Assembly: GCA_964057225.1 (NCBI GenBank)
Contig: OZ059897.1
Coordinates: 13,888,001-13,952,000, forward strand
From: Auanema rhodensis
Taxonomy: Eukaryota > Nematoda > Chromadorea > Rhabditida > Rhabditidae
Length of the DNA stretch: 64,000 nucleotides
Direction: 5' to 3'
A model generated the notes under the pieces. The model did no database searches and was not told where the DNA came from. It saw only the letters and a program-made list of their open reading frames with translations. Every line of letters begins with the position of its first letter. Position 1 is the stretch's first letter. Of this stretch, positions 26,519 to 45,261 are shown piece after piece. Both the position numbers and the translations under genes were made by a program.

Positions 26519-27223
26519 TTACACATAGTAAGTTGTAAGCATCTGACTGGAAATCTTTTTCGCAGTGTCGTAGTCAACAACAATCTCAACAAGTTTCAAA
26601 GCAAACTTGAACGCAGTGAAAGGCCCACGGCTTGTAACAACATTACCATCAACAACCACATCATCTTCAACGTAGGTATATCCTAAAAATGGAGAAGTAT
26701 TTGAAAAATAAAACATCTCCGTACCAGATTCCTTGATCTGCGATTGGAAAGGCTCACATGGATAAGTGGTGATTTTGGTAGCACGAATTTTGTGAGCAGC
26801 CAATGCTGTAGGTGAGGCACAAATAGCAGAAACAACTTTGTTAGCTTCCTGGTGAGCTTTCAAGAATGCACCGACAGTTTGATCCTGTATATAATTAACA
26901 TGATACGTAATACTCAGAAAAAAATGGATACATTTGAAAAATTGATGGCCCCATCAGCACCTCCGGGAAGGACAACAAGATCGAAAATGGTATCTTTCAC
27001 ATCTTTCAAGAATTTGTCGGCAACCAAGACAGTATTTTGGGAGCAGATGATACGATCACTATCAGCATTAATAGTTGCAGCAACAACCTACAACTCCCAG
27101 AATACAAAGAGAAAATAATATGTTTCATGCCTCGATCCCTCCTCTGCGAAGGATATCAATCACGATCACAGCTTCCATCTCCTCAGTGCCGTGAGCAAGA
27201 AGAACGCAGGCAGTTTTGGTCAT
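26519..27223 (-). CDS. djr-1: DJ-1/PARK7 family protein
   Basis: Four exons encode about 190 residues of a DJ-1/PfpI-fold protein. N-terminal MTKTACVLLAHGTEEMEAV carries the conserved Glu (EEMEA), followed by VVLPGGADGA and the nucleophile-elbow segment VSAICASPTALAAHKI with the redox-sensitive Cys equivalent to human Cys106. The C-terminus has VVTSRGPFTAFKFAL, matching TSRGPGT-type family sequence. DJ-1 proteins protect against oxidative stress and glycation and partly localise to mitochondria. The first intron (27,088-27,130) can only be spliced in frame with a GC donor (GAG|gcatga). A ttcttcag acceptor lies 4 nt before the ATG. It is the third gene of a likely operon with mrpl-41 and misc-1. 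Tail-to-tail with the phospholipase gene, 68 bp between stops. Confidence 0.93.
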
Positions 27224-27410
27224 GATTCTGAAGAATGCGTTTAGTAATAAATAAAAATTGTACTCAATAAACATCAAACGGTCAGATATATAATGAGGCA
27301 ATAGACCAGATAAAAAAAAAAAAAAAAGAGTAGATCGTTAAATATTTACAACAGATAACAACAGCGATCAACAAACTATGGTCCTAAGAAATTTTTGTTT
27401 GTATATTCTA
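27224..27410 (-). promoter_or_regulatory. Intercistronic region with U-rich element
   Basis: The 187 bp between the mrpl-41 stop and the DJ-1 ATG. In the transcript sense it contains a run of 16 U (27,312-27,327) and ends with a ttcttcag acceptor 4 nt before the start. A U-rich element between a 3' end and a trans-splice acceptor is the usual layout between genes in nematode operons. No AATAAA was found in the transcript sense. Confidence 0.45.
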
Positions 27411-28272
27411 TCAATTTTCTTGAGATTTCTCCAGTGATTTTTTGTTCTCGTTTGCTCCAGAACCAGTAACAGTTCCATACTTGCCTTCCTTATAAGCAGA
27501 TCGAACTTGTTCTCCATAATGGAGTTCAAATAGGGTGTGAGCAGTCATCTTTGGAGGGGGCCATCTCTCATCTTCTAGTGTATATAAATCAGCTAAAGCT
27601 TCAGATCCCTTTTCTCTAACCTAAACTATTCAAACAATAAGTAAAAACACATTTAAACTAGCTTTAGCTTCGTAGGCAGCCCGCCTTTTTTCAATTTCAA
27701 CATCAGTTCGGTACGAAACGTATGGGAAAAGCCTATAATAGTGTAATAGATATTATTTTAACTTTAGACGAGAGAATAGGATCAATAGCATGAACAGACT
27801 ACATATTTACAAAACTACTGAATTCAATAATATAACCACCAACGAAATAAAAAGATCACGTACTTGAAACCTTCTAAATCAGGAACTACTAATTCTGCTT
27901 TCATTTCGGGTACGGAGACAAATTTTCCTGTTTGTGGATCTATATAACCTTCCTCTTGTACTCCAGTATATCTATAAATTCAAAATGCACACATGTTCTA
28001 TTATTATCCAAACCTATGCAATTCAGTAGGGTTTTCTTTGTGCCATTTGGGTGATAATTCGGGAAACTCTCTATTAGGGCCTGGCCATTTATTTTTCTCA
28101 TACACCATAGGTCCAATTTTTCTTTGACCAAAGGCTCCTAAATATGACAAATATTTCATTGGTTGGATGAACCTAGGAAACCTTTCTTAACAAATGGCCA
28201 AGGAGCCCGGAAGTTAATAGGATGGAGAGATCTTACCCCACGGGATGACACATAGATGGCTAACGAGCTCAT
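27411..28272 (-). CDS. mrpl-41: Mitochondrial ribosomal protein mL41
   Basis: Five exons encode about 185 residues. The family hallmark is PEMKAELVVPDLEGFKLFPY followed by VSYRT, very close to the PEFVVPDLTGFKLKPYVSY block of mammalian MRPL41. The N-terminus (MSSLAIYVSSRGVRSLHPIN) is Ser/Arg-rich and lacks acids, as expected for a mitochondrial targeting sequence. The C-terminal part, DERWPPPKMTAHTLFELHYG, is a longer extension than in mammals. The protein belongs to the large subunit of the mitoribosome. The intron at 27,621-27,662 is best explained by a GC donor (AAA|gctagt, 42 nt); the only GT alternative would be a 30-nt intron. The ATG follows directly after a ttctacag acceptor. Middle gene of a likely operon. 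Confidence 0.88.
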
Positions 28273-28507
28273 CTGTAGAACAAGATAATAAAAAAAATGA
28301 AAATCTAATGATGTACCGTAATGGAAAAAAAACCTTCACAGAAAAAAAACAAATATTTAAAACATTTATTAATAATTAATTATGACTAGCTCTATACATT
28401 TTTTACGATTCTTTCGTATATACCTGAAATGCTTGGAATACTAACGGGACAAATTCATGGAATTATATTTGGGATGCTAATGCTAGTAATAAATAGGTTT
28501 CAATAAA
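28273..28507 (-). promoter_or_regulatory. Intercistronic region, misc-1 to mrpl-41
   Basis: The 235 bp between two same-strand genes. In transcript sense it shows, in order, an AATAAA (28,365-28,370), two U-rich runs (about 28,324-28,350), and a ttctacag acceptor immediately before the mrpl-41 ATG. This matches the polyadenylation signal, Ur element and SL2-type acceptor arrangement of nematode operons. Confidence 0.55.
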
Positions 28508-29787
28508 TTACAACCCTCCTTTTGAATCGACTCCTAATATGTGTTTGTAGTAAGCACCATTCATCTGTTCGAGGATGATAAAAGTGATTACAGTATGAGG
28601 GCCGATACGAAGATAATAAGGAGTGAATCCTTTCCAAAGAGCAAGCACTCCTTCATGGCGAACAACCTATTATAAACCGATTTCAATAAGAAAACACATA
28701 GTAAAAACTACCTTAGCCCAAACATCTAAAGCATTTTTGTATTCAGGTTTTCCATCAACTATTTTCATTGATTGGATTCTGAAAGAAATATTGATAAACA
28801 GTATTACACTAAAATGTAATGATTGAAACTTGCCTTGTTTTAGCGATATCAACCGGCATTGATGCAACTGTAGTGGCAAATCCAGAAATCATAGACGCAA
28901 CAAAGTGACACGGAATACCTAAATTTACAACTAAACTCCCGTATTTATTTTATTTTTTACCGTCATTTACCAATTTATAGTCAAGTAAAGATTGCTTGGC
29001 TTGAGAATAAGTAGCCAGTTGTGCTGCATTAACAACCATGGCTCTCATAACAGTAGGAGCACATCCCTTTAAAATTCAATTATTGTACATTCACTAGAAC
29101 TATTTCACACCCTCCACAAAGATAGAACTCCTTCTTCCTTTACAATTCGTCCCAATGCATCGAAAACGTTTTTGTAATTTCTGCGTTGTTCTGGAGGAAG
29201 ACGCCCATCTCCTAAAAGTGAAGAAAGTATTTTTTAATTAAAGAAGATTAAAGCAAACCTGTCATCCTAATTAACGTAAGTTCTGCGGGAGTTCCAACAA
29301 CAGATCCAATACCGCCAGCTAACATTCCCAAGGAAGCTTTCATTAAAAACGAGGGAGAATGATTCTCGCTGAAGTTGGAACATATATAAATAAATTTAAA
29401 AAGTTTTACCTCGAAAACTGTTCATATAGCCATGTATATGTTCCCAAGCGAGTGGTGGTGTATGTGGCTTGGCGTAAGAGTCCAGCACTCAAACCGTTGT
29501 AAATTGCAAGAGGACCCTCATTTCGAATAATTGAAGTGATTGCATGGAAACTTGAACGATACTCTGCCTTTCCTAAAGAGTGACATACTATTAAAATCAA
29601 ACCGAATGCTTTGTACCAGTGGTTCCAGCAAGTTGCATTCGATTTTTCACAAGATCAAGAGGCTGTACAAAAAGGGTTGCACCCATTCTGTAACAGAAAC
29701 TAAAATTATGAAATAAAGTCAAAAATCAAACCCAGCCAATCCTCCGAAAGCATACTTAACCGAATTAGGAATATGTTTCTCGGACAT
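28508..29787 (-). CDS. misc-1: Mitochondrial 2-oxoglutarate/malate carrier
   Basis: Eight or so exons encode about 305 residues of a mitochondrial carrier (SLC25) protein. The three tandem repeats carry the signature P-x-D/E-x-x-K/R: FVQPLDLVKNRMQ, VGTPAELTLIRM and ASMPVDIAKTRIQ. The second-repeat sequence PAELTLIRMTGDGRLP and the start MSEKHIPNSVKYAFGGLAG closely match SLC25A11, the oxoglutarate carrier, called misc-1 in C. elegans. It exchanges 2-oxoglutarate for malate across the inner mitochondrial membrane in the malate-aspartate shuttle. All introns are GT-AG. A aatttcag acceptor lies 7 nt before the ATG. First gene of a likely three-gene operon; its upstream neighbour, the ABC transporter, is divergent. 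Confidence 0.95.
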
Positions 29788-30716
29788 AATAATTCTGAAA
29801 TTTCTCAATAGTGCTACTAGGTATTTCGAAATATAAGTTAAATATAAACGTGGTTAATAGTAGGCATAAATAAAGATCGGTTTCAGAATTATACAGAACG
29901 ACAGAAAAGAGAAAACTCTATTGATGTGGAAACATACGAATGGCGTTGTGACGCGAGCAAGAAAATAGTTACGTATTAAATTAGCAAGGTGGTGGTGGGA
30001 GGGTAGAACGACATCTAATAACAATGAAAGAATGAAACTTTATTGCAAACAAACGTTCTGAAAGAATACAAAACCTGTTTTGGATTTAAAATGAGAACAA
30101 GTTGACCGATGGAACTTTTTGAAAATTAGATCAAAATGTTCTTACTTCTAAGAAAATTGTTATCTCCTTATCAATGAACTGCCGATGTGAACTGATGATA
30201 ATTGTACAAGACAGTCAGTTATGCCTGATATATTTATGAGCTAAACGCAACTGAACTCTGTAACTCCCAGAATGGATGATCTTTCGATCTCTGAATCAAT
30301 CTTTCCATCGGTGATATAGAAGATTATTTCAAATTTAACCACAAAATAGCTTTTATAGGAAATTTAAGCATGTCTTTATCAGCAGAACTTTGCTCGAATG
30401 AAAAGCGGTTTCAAAATTAAATAAAAATGCCATATATTGTTCTTCATTTTCGTCTTTTGACGAAACGCTATTCTTCAATAGGTATTTCATGATCTTTTTA
30501 AAAATGTCATTATATCCACCGTATGATATTTCAGCCGGCCCCCACCCCTCACTCATGTAATCTGATTATCATAATCTTTCCGTATATTGCGAAAACATAG
30601 GACCTGAATTTTTGAGGCTAGAAAATTAAGATTATAATAACAGTATAAATAGGTTTTCCAGGCACTGTACTTGACCATTTGGCTAGATTGTGAAGAGAGC
30701 CGAAAAGTTATCAACC
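29788..30716. other. Divergent promoter region
   Basis: 930 bp between the carrier gene (leftward) and the ABC transporter (rightward). A short minus-strand open frame (30,353-30,556) has no supporting context. It contains a GC-rich patch (gccggcccccacccc) near 30,535, unusual for the window. Confidence 0.5.
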
Positions 30717-37130
<6,414 letters not shown>

Positions 37131-37704
37131 TACATATGACTAGATATAAAACTTTAAAATCAAAACAAAATTAGTATTATGACTGTTCATGATTATTTAT
37201 TTTTTCTTAATATGTATTCAATCAGTTATATTTATCTATTCCTTGTTTTGTATTCTCAAAAAGTTTTATTTGTATAATAATGGCTATCAATTTTTCATCA
37301 TTTGTTTATATCTACATAACATACTTAATATATAATATACTATAATGTATTTCATCTTATTATTAATTCAATAATACATACAATTAATTTTTTTTTCTTT
37401 GTTTATTGTAATTCAAATTATTTTTAGTTAAATACTGAGAAATTTTTAAATTCATTTTTTAATAAATATTGCTTGTCTATCTCTTTTCATCCGATTTTCT
37501 CAATAACTAAACGATCAAGTAAACCGGTAGTATTATTGTTATTTTGATGAAAAATATATGATATAGATACATTAATATCTATATTATCTATTAATTCAAA
37601 TAGATACCAATTCAACAAATTTCATGTTAGCACTCTAGTATTTCAGCAAAATACATATAATTGCTTTCTACCTTTACTATATGTTCTCATCTTCTCTACT
37701 TTCA

Positions 37705-37757
37705 TTCTCTTTCTCTCTCTCTCTCTCTCTTTCTTTCTCCCTCTTTCTCTCTCCCTC

Positions 37758-37808
<51 letters not shown>
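37705..37808 (+). repeat. (CT)n microsatellite
   Basis: About 100 bp of nearly pure CT/CTTT units. It yields Ser-Leu open frames in two phases that are artefacts. GA/CT tracts can bind GAGA-like factors upstream of genes, but nothing here shows that. Confidence 0.9.
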
Positions 37809-37811
<3 letters not shown>

Positions 37812-39541
37812 CAATTCTTCCTTTTTTTCTTTATATATCTCTCTTCATTTCCTTCCTATTTGATTCATTTCATAAGCTATGGACGTGTCGGAAAAGAGAA
37901 TGTCCTCACACCCAATACACACGAATTATCTTGTTTTTAGCCTATATTCATTGGCTCTAACAGCTGTTAGAATTCAAATGAAACCAGTCTCTTCCGTTAA
38001 GTTGCAAGCTGATACTCTGGTCACGCCCAAACATGCATCTAGCTTTTGACTCCTCGTTTCAATGGTTTTTTTAATATTGTGATGAGATCATTGTTCGTGG
38101 TAATTGTTTGTTACTTTTAAAAAGATTATTTCATTTTTTTTTTGAAAATGAAAATTGCAATTATATTTTCTTTCAATGAAACTTGAAACATCCAGTTGTG
38201 TAAATGAGAATTTTCCAATTGTAATTGTATATATTGCCGTATTACATCGTTTAGATCATGTAACTTTAAGGGATGAAAACCATATAGGTTTACCTTTTGT
38301 AATGAGTCAAATCGATCTTCTATGACCACCTAAGGTGTTTCCCAAAACCTCATGTCGCTAACCGCACCCTTTCTAGCATACCTACTACCTGATATGGCCT
38401 CTGACCAGATGTAAATACAACAAATGCAGTCAATAATGTCTTTCTCTCTCGTTCAATTCTATTTCTCCTCTACCCCTTCCTCATTCTCTCTATCCCTCTC
38501 TTCTCTCTTTCTTGTAGCCATATCCCATTTTATCTCTCTCACCACTTGATTCACCTTCTCTACAGACCAGCCGTCAAAAAGTGGTATTATTATACATCCA
38601 TCCTATCATCATCATTTACTTGTTTTCACTTCACTCTTCTTTTTTTATTCTCTTTTAGAGCTTAACAAGCTCAGCATACCTTTGTGTTAAAACCTCTTTT
38701 TTTCCAGTTTGGCTTGTTATACGGCACACGTATGTATTTCGCTTTATTTGTCTTTTTGTTTCTTTTCTTCTAATTATTTCATGTAATCATGCTCACAACC
38801 GTTTCTTGTCCTTACGCTTTTCGTTTCCGGTTTTCAGTTTCCGTCATTTGCTACAGACCAGCCATGCACACATCACTCACCTTACCTATTCATTAGAAGA
38901 GTTTGCTCTGACTCTCCTCAGCACGTAAATACAATTTGTAAGCAAAAATGCCTACTGATTCATTCAAAAACACTCTTAACCTTAACTGCATAGAAGGCGA
39001 CAAAGATTGAAGTTCTATCTGTACTTCTTTTATTCATTGAAATGCCAATATTTTCTTCATTCAATCATTTCAATTGAGATAGAACTTTTATTTTTATGCT
39101 TTACGTTATAAATTATATATTTTTTTTATATTTAAATACACTCTCTTTAGTTATATTCACATTTCTATATATTCATATATTAAATATGTACATATGACTA
39201 ACTTGAAGATTTAAGCTGTCCCCCAAATAACATTTGAATCAAAGATATTTTTCATTTTTAATATATTCATATTTTGATTAAAACGTTTGTGACAACTGAG
39301 AAGCTTGAATAGAATATTTGAGATGATCTTTGAAAGAAAACAATTTCTTTTTATTTCTATTATATTCTTTAATTATTTAACTTCAACTTAATCATTTTTT
39401 TTCTTAAATTTGATACCGGCTTAGGATTTTCTTATGTATTTCTTTCCGAAATTGTCACATAACAAGCTTTGATATATTATTCAGCATTGAGACTTGCTGG
39501 ACGATTCATTGACCAGTTAGTCTCAGCTCGTATTGATTTCG

Positions 39542-39556
39542 CCCCCCCCCCCCCCC
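39542..39556 (+). repeat. Poly-C run (15 nt)
   Basis: Fifteen consecutive C in a 70% AT context. Shorter C or G runs occur at 2,238-2,248 and about 1,382-1,390. Such runs are prone to length error in assemblies. Confidence 0.9.
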
Positions 39557-40819
39557 ATTTCGGGAGCCTTATCCTTTTCACTATCTTTAATTTTATTTTC
39601 TATTTCCTTTTAAAACATTAATATATTACTCACAATCTCATTTTAATTATAGTTTTCTGTTTTTTTCGCTTTAAAAATTAAAAAGTTCTTACTAATACAA
39701 ACGATTTCGGTTTTCATAGTCGATCGAATTTTGAATAGAAATTGCCTCATTAAGCCTTTGTGTTGGTCTATTTCTTTTACCAATTCGCATCTTCATTTCA
39801 TAATTAGAAAATGGTTTCTCTTGATCTTTTCGCCCATTCTCTTCATTTCTTTCATAAAAAAAAACGAAAGCAGCCAGAATCTGTTGAGAGACTTATTTTT
39901 CGTTTGTTAAGCTGATTATTTAAGACATGAGATGTTTTCTTTCTCCAAATGCTTGAAACGTTGTGTTTAGTTTTCGGTTCCAGCTTTCTGTTGTCATTAT
40001 CTCTTTCGTCAGACTTTTTTTTCCGGTATAATGCTTGAACGTTTTATATTCTGCCATGTTTCGCACATTTGGTGCGCATGCAAGAACTCTCTGAACAACA
40101 AGCATGCTGCATATCTTGTCGTGTTTTATCAGAAATCAAATAGATTTTTAAAACCAAATAGTTCTTTCCGTACACGATTTTCGTGAACGCACGCATAAGC
40201 CTCAATGATATAATTCGACAAAGGAAAAATCGGGAAAGGGAAGAGGGAAACATTCGTAGAGCCGTTTGAGCAAAATGTTTTGTGAAAATGTCCTAAACGC
40301 AACTTCTTTTCAACATCTTGGCGTACTCTACTTCATCTTCCCTTCATTTTTCATAAATTTGAAGTACCATTTTCATGATTAAAATAAGTTTTAAAATATT
40401 ATTTTTCTCCGAAAGGTATTATTATACCATCAACTTCTTTTTTTTTCCTTCTACTTCAATTCATAATTGCCAACAGGGGTAATGCCTGAAAACTGGTTGT
40501 TTGTTCAATGCTAACCATCTACAATGCCTCTTCTGTGTCGTCTTCTCAAACTCAACACGGTTCTTCCTAGATTTTTTTTGTAAATAAATATTTCTTTCGA
40601 TGAACATGGTGGCACATCGTTTTCACTTTACTATGTATTCTTTTACTTGATATCTATTTTGTTTAAAAGCTTTTATCGGAAAGAAGTTTTCATCTTCAAA
40701 TATTTGATACCATTCGTCTCTTTTTCATCGTTTTACACACAACTTTTGAACTGTTCGCTTTTTCTGTACTGTCAACGAAATTGACTCTTCTCTCAATATG
40801 AAACATATTTCAGCCAAAA

Positions 40820-43800
40820 ATGGCTACAGAAGATTCTGTAGGCGCCGACTATTTTCAACAATGTAAATATATACACGAAGTTGAACTTGTAAATATGAAA
40901 TTACAAATGAAAATTCTTGAAACTCATTTAGAGGTATTTTTAAATGAAAAGAAACATATTAAACACAAATTTCTTTTATAGACTAAAGATCGTCTTCTTA
41001 GAAATTTAGAAGACATTATTGATGAGCAGGAAACGAGAATTCATAACATGGAGGAATTTATTCAGGGTCAGTTTTTCAAAAAAAAAACTTTTTTCTTTTC
41101 TTTTTTTTTTGGAATGCTTGCATGCTAGTTAAGTATATGTATATACACATATGTTTGCGTATAGTAAAGTCATGCATGCATGATTGAAAACTTCTTAACT
41201 GATACACACTTTTCTTTGAGTTTTGTCTAGATGAAAGCATGTCAAGATGTATGTTTAAGTACACAAGTATTGTTGATTGTGTTTAACAACACTCACTATC
41301 TTTCAGATTGAGTAATCTAATTCTTCTTAAGTTATTATTCTCACATCTAACGACTAATACGAAGATAATATGACAATGAGAAATTATTTTTACTTTTGTT
41401 TGGATTTCATGCTTTGATCTAATTTGATGCTACGATACACCAACAGTCTTGTACATGTAATTTGTATGTACACATCATCTTCATACTACTATTTAACGTA
41501 TTATATATATACATATGTACTTATACATAGTATATATAACATCATAACGACTTTAGAACCTGCTTCCATTTGCTTGGTTTTGTGATTGTGTTTAGTTTTT
41601 GTTTTGTGTTTTCAGGTCGTACTGATAATTATGTCAAACGTTGTCAAATCCTGAAAGGAATTTCAGTTCTTTCACTTGACTTCGGAGCACTGAGTGAAGA
41701 GAACTTCCGACTCAAAACAGCTCTTGCCGCTCTACAGAAGAAGGAGCGTTTGACACAACTGATTGAAACTGACGAGGACTATGAAAGCGATATCACAAAT
41801 GATGAAAAGAAAGCAAAGTAAGAATTAATGTTTTGTATTCAGAATATTAACAGCATTAGATAACGTTAATTGACGTGAGCGTTTACGTGAAATTTCAATT
41901 TTAACTTTTTAATATGATGTGAACGGTTGATATATCATCTAATTATGATTTCTTATTACGAACATAGATTTGTAATTTTCAGTTCTCCATCACCATCTGA
42001 ATTGGAAGAAACAGTTGATGCTAAACCTCAATATCAAGATATGGTACGATCAATGATGTCAGAAGTTCAAACTAAAAAGCTTCAAAGGCTAGCAGAAGAG
42101 TTAAAGCAAGAAAAGGTAAAATATTCCCATTATATGTATTATAAGTAAATATAAATTATTTCTTAGAATGAATTAAAGCAAGTTGCATTGGATACCAAAG
42201 AAGCATTTTCCATTTGTATGACAGAGGTATCTATTTTTCTTTATTTATAATATTTTAATTTAAATAATTTTAGTTAACATTACTGTTAGAGTCTAAAACA
42301 ACAGATTTCTTTCGTGTACTTATACAACGATATAGAGCTGAAATGGAAAAACGTAAACAATTACATAATCAATTGGTTGAGATCAACGGTATGATTTCAA
42401 TATAATTATAATATTTCATATAATTATAATTATAAAATAATTAATTTAATAAATAATTGCAGGAAATATTCGAGTTTTTTATCGTATACGTCCTGTATCT
42501 GATAATATACAAAAAGCCATAGAAATTGATGATATGGATAATGGTGTGGTACATTTTACTCAAGCAAATGGAAAACAGCTTAAAAAATGTGCTGATCGTG
42601 TAATTCCAATGACATATACTCAAGAGCAGGTAAAAAAGCGGTTTTAATCGTATCGGTATTCTATTATTCAGATATTTTCTGAAGTTTCACCTATTATTAC
42701 AAGTTGCATCGACGGATATAATGTCTGCATATTTGCATACGGTCATACTGGAAGTGGAAAAACCTACACTATGGAGGTATTTAGATAACGGATTTTGTGC
42801 TTAAAATAATAAAATTATTTCAAGGGTCCTTCTGAGAATCCGGGAATAAATCAAAGAGCTATTATGCAACTATTTTCCACAGCTAATACATCGCAAGGAG
42901 ATATAGACTATACGATTTCAGTGTCTTTGCTTGAAATTTACAATGACAAAATACGGTATATATCAGAAAACTAGATGAATTAGAAATTAATCACAAACTA
43001 TTTAAGAGATTTGCTAAATACTAATAACAATAACCTTCAACTACGTTTAACAGAAGATGGAAAGCTTTCAATTCCTGGACTTACTTCGATTACTGTTGAA
43101 TCGTTTGAGCATGTTGGTCAAGTTCTTAATGATGGAAAGAAAAATAAAGTAAAAACATATTTTCTTAAAACTTTGCTCTAACACAAACAAACAAAATTTC
43201 TAGTCCGTATCAGCAACTGGTGCAAATGAAGAATCAAGCAGATCTCATGTCATTGTAAGAGTTGTTGTCCAAGGTAGAAATCGAATAACAAATCAAACAA
43301 CTACAGGTTCATTTTCATTAATGTTGTAAGATTAATGAAAATATTATTTAGGACGATTAAATTTGGTTGATTTAGCTGGATCAGAACGTGTTTCACAAAC
43401 AAACGCTACGGGTCAATTACTTAAAGAAGCTATGGCTATAAATAAGTTCGTTTGTTTTTCTAATTCTAGCTTGGATATTGATAACGTTTAAACATATTAT
43501 TTTTTATTATAATCTTTCAGATCACTTTCTGAACTGGGAAATTGTGTATTAGCTTTACGTCAAAATCTGAAGCATATACCGTTTAGGAATTGCCAACTAA
43601 CTAGATTGTTAGAAGACAGTCTTAGTAGGTTTTACTTTTTTTTTTAATTTGTTTTAATTTGTATATTATAAATGTTATGTATATCCTCTTTGTTTTTAGC
43701 GGGTGATAGCAAAACTTTGGTACTTGTTCATTTGTCTCCCGATTCTGTGAATGAAGCTGAAAGTATTAGCAGCATGAATTTTGCTGAAAAAATTGGAAAT

Positions 43801-44003
43801 ATTCAAACAAAGTGAAAAAAATATTAATATATATTAAAAATAAAATATAAATTTAAGATATGGAAGTCTAAAACGTGATTCGATTATCCGAAGAAGTGCA
43901 ACTCACCGGTATTACTTATTATATAATAATATTATAATATAACTTAATTATTTTCAGAAAAACTATAACTTCAGATACATTTACACCTCTGAAAAAAATC
44001 TGA
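40820..44003 (+). CDS. klp-3: Kinesin-14 minus-end motor (KIFC3/KLP-3 type)
   Basis: About 17 exons encode roughly 650 residues. The N-terminal third is helical and heptad-rich (coiled coil), then an acidic patch ([13 protein letters not shown]), more coiled coil, the neck [17 protein letters not shown] followed by [12 protein letters not shown], and the motor. P-loop GHTGSGKT, switch I NEESSRSH and switch [11 protein letters not shown] are intact, as is [13 protein letters not shown]. The neck [17 protein letters not shown] closely matches KIFC3-type kinesins, distinguishing this from the KIFC1-like gene at 21,503. A short basic tail ([16 protein letters not shown]) follows the motor. Such kinesins carry cargo or organise microtubules toward minus ends. 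A catatttcag acceptor lies 5 nt before the ATG. The third intron is long (about 550 nt), unlike the rest. The symbol rests on family type, not on an alignment. Confidence 0.9.
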
Positions 44004-45261
44004 TTAAATTCGAAAGGGTCATTTATAGCTATTCTTGCTCATTAATTGTTGATTGCAATATATTATATGTAAATTACATTTTATAAATTATTATTTGTTA
44101 TAAATATTTTAAAAACAACAGAAATATAGATGAACTGTCGGAAACTTTTTACACGAATGATTCATGATATCTAAAAATATTTTGAAAGTACATGTCATAA
44201 TGTCTTTTCAGTGGCTATATCTCAAGCTATTATTCCGCAATTTATATAGGAATTCACATCATTTTGAAGTTTTATATTGAAGCTTAGGCTTAGTCTGAGG
44301 TCATAACAAATCATTAAAAATCGTAAAAACAAAATAGTCTCTACCTGAAACAACCTGAACTTTATTTTCAAGTTCTTTTTTTTGAAGTGAAGGTGTAGGG
44401 GGAGGTTATTATGAAAAAATATACAAAAAAAATTATATATGAATACAAGAAATTATTTAGTTCATGCTTTGGTTATTAATTATTTTTAAAAATTAAAATA
44501 AAAAAACTTTTAAACCAAAAGTTCATTATCGATAATCCTAAACATAGTGAAGCTGTATTTCCCTTATATTTACGGAATAACTTGTAAAACTTTGGAAAAG
44601 AATAATTCAAATTGCAATTAAAAGCTACATAGTTTACGATCCACCTTCAAGTTACGGTATTTCTAATAATTTTGTTAATATTTGAAAATAATTATTTGAA
44701 AAATACCTTATTTATAACTTTTTCATTAAAATTACATATTAGAAAGGTATAACTAATATTTAATCTTAAAATTTACTTTCATTTCTTAATGTATTGTACT
44801 GTATGTACTTCTGAAGAATATATGTTACCTCAGGAATAACAAAATATTTGAAACTCAGCCTTATTTAAGAACAAAGTTGAGAACAAGCCTAACAATATCA
44901 CTCAAAACTGATTTCTGGGCATATTGTGTGCAGAGCCAAGGGTCACATATAAGTAGTGTTATGACGCTCAATTAACCTATATATTCAAAAATAAATTGTG
45001 AACTTCTGTATGGCGGGAATATAATATTTTATTATATATCTTCTACATGTTGTGTAATAAAATACACTTCAGTATATGGTGTATACATGCAACATGTTTT
45101 TTAATTTCTTTCTTCATAAATTCTATTGAGTTCGTAGTTTTTAGACTTTGCAGGAACTTTTCAAATGGTATGTTGTGTTTTTGTTGTTTTCTGCCCCTTT
45201 TCTCTCTTCCTAAATATAATAAATTGTTACATAACTATAGTTAAAAAGACATTTTATAGTT
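44004..45261. other. Intergenic region
   Basis: 1.26 kb, AT-rich, no supported gene. An open frame at 45,047-45,244 has no coding character beyond being open. Confidence 0.5.

Larger units (their letters stand above)
37131..40819. other. Pyrimidine-rich intergenic region
   Basis: 3.7 kb without a supported gene. It has a strong plus-strand pyrimidine bias over about 37,670-38,720, a CT microsatellite, and a 15-C run at 39,542-39,556. The motif ctacagaccagcc occurs twice (about 38,572 and 38,850). It precedes the second kinesin gene and probably contains its promoter or a 5' untranslated intron, since a catatttcag acceptor lies just before that gene's ATG. Confidence 0.5.

Noticed and set aside
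37661..37960. Ser-Leu-rich open frames
   Set aside because: Produced by the CT microsatellite in two phases; no start or splice context.
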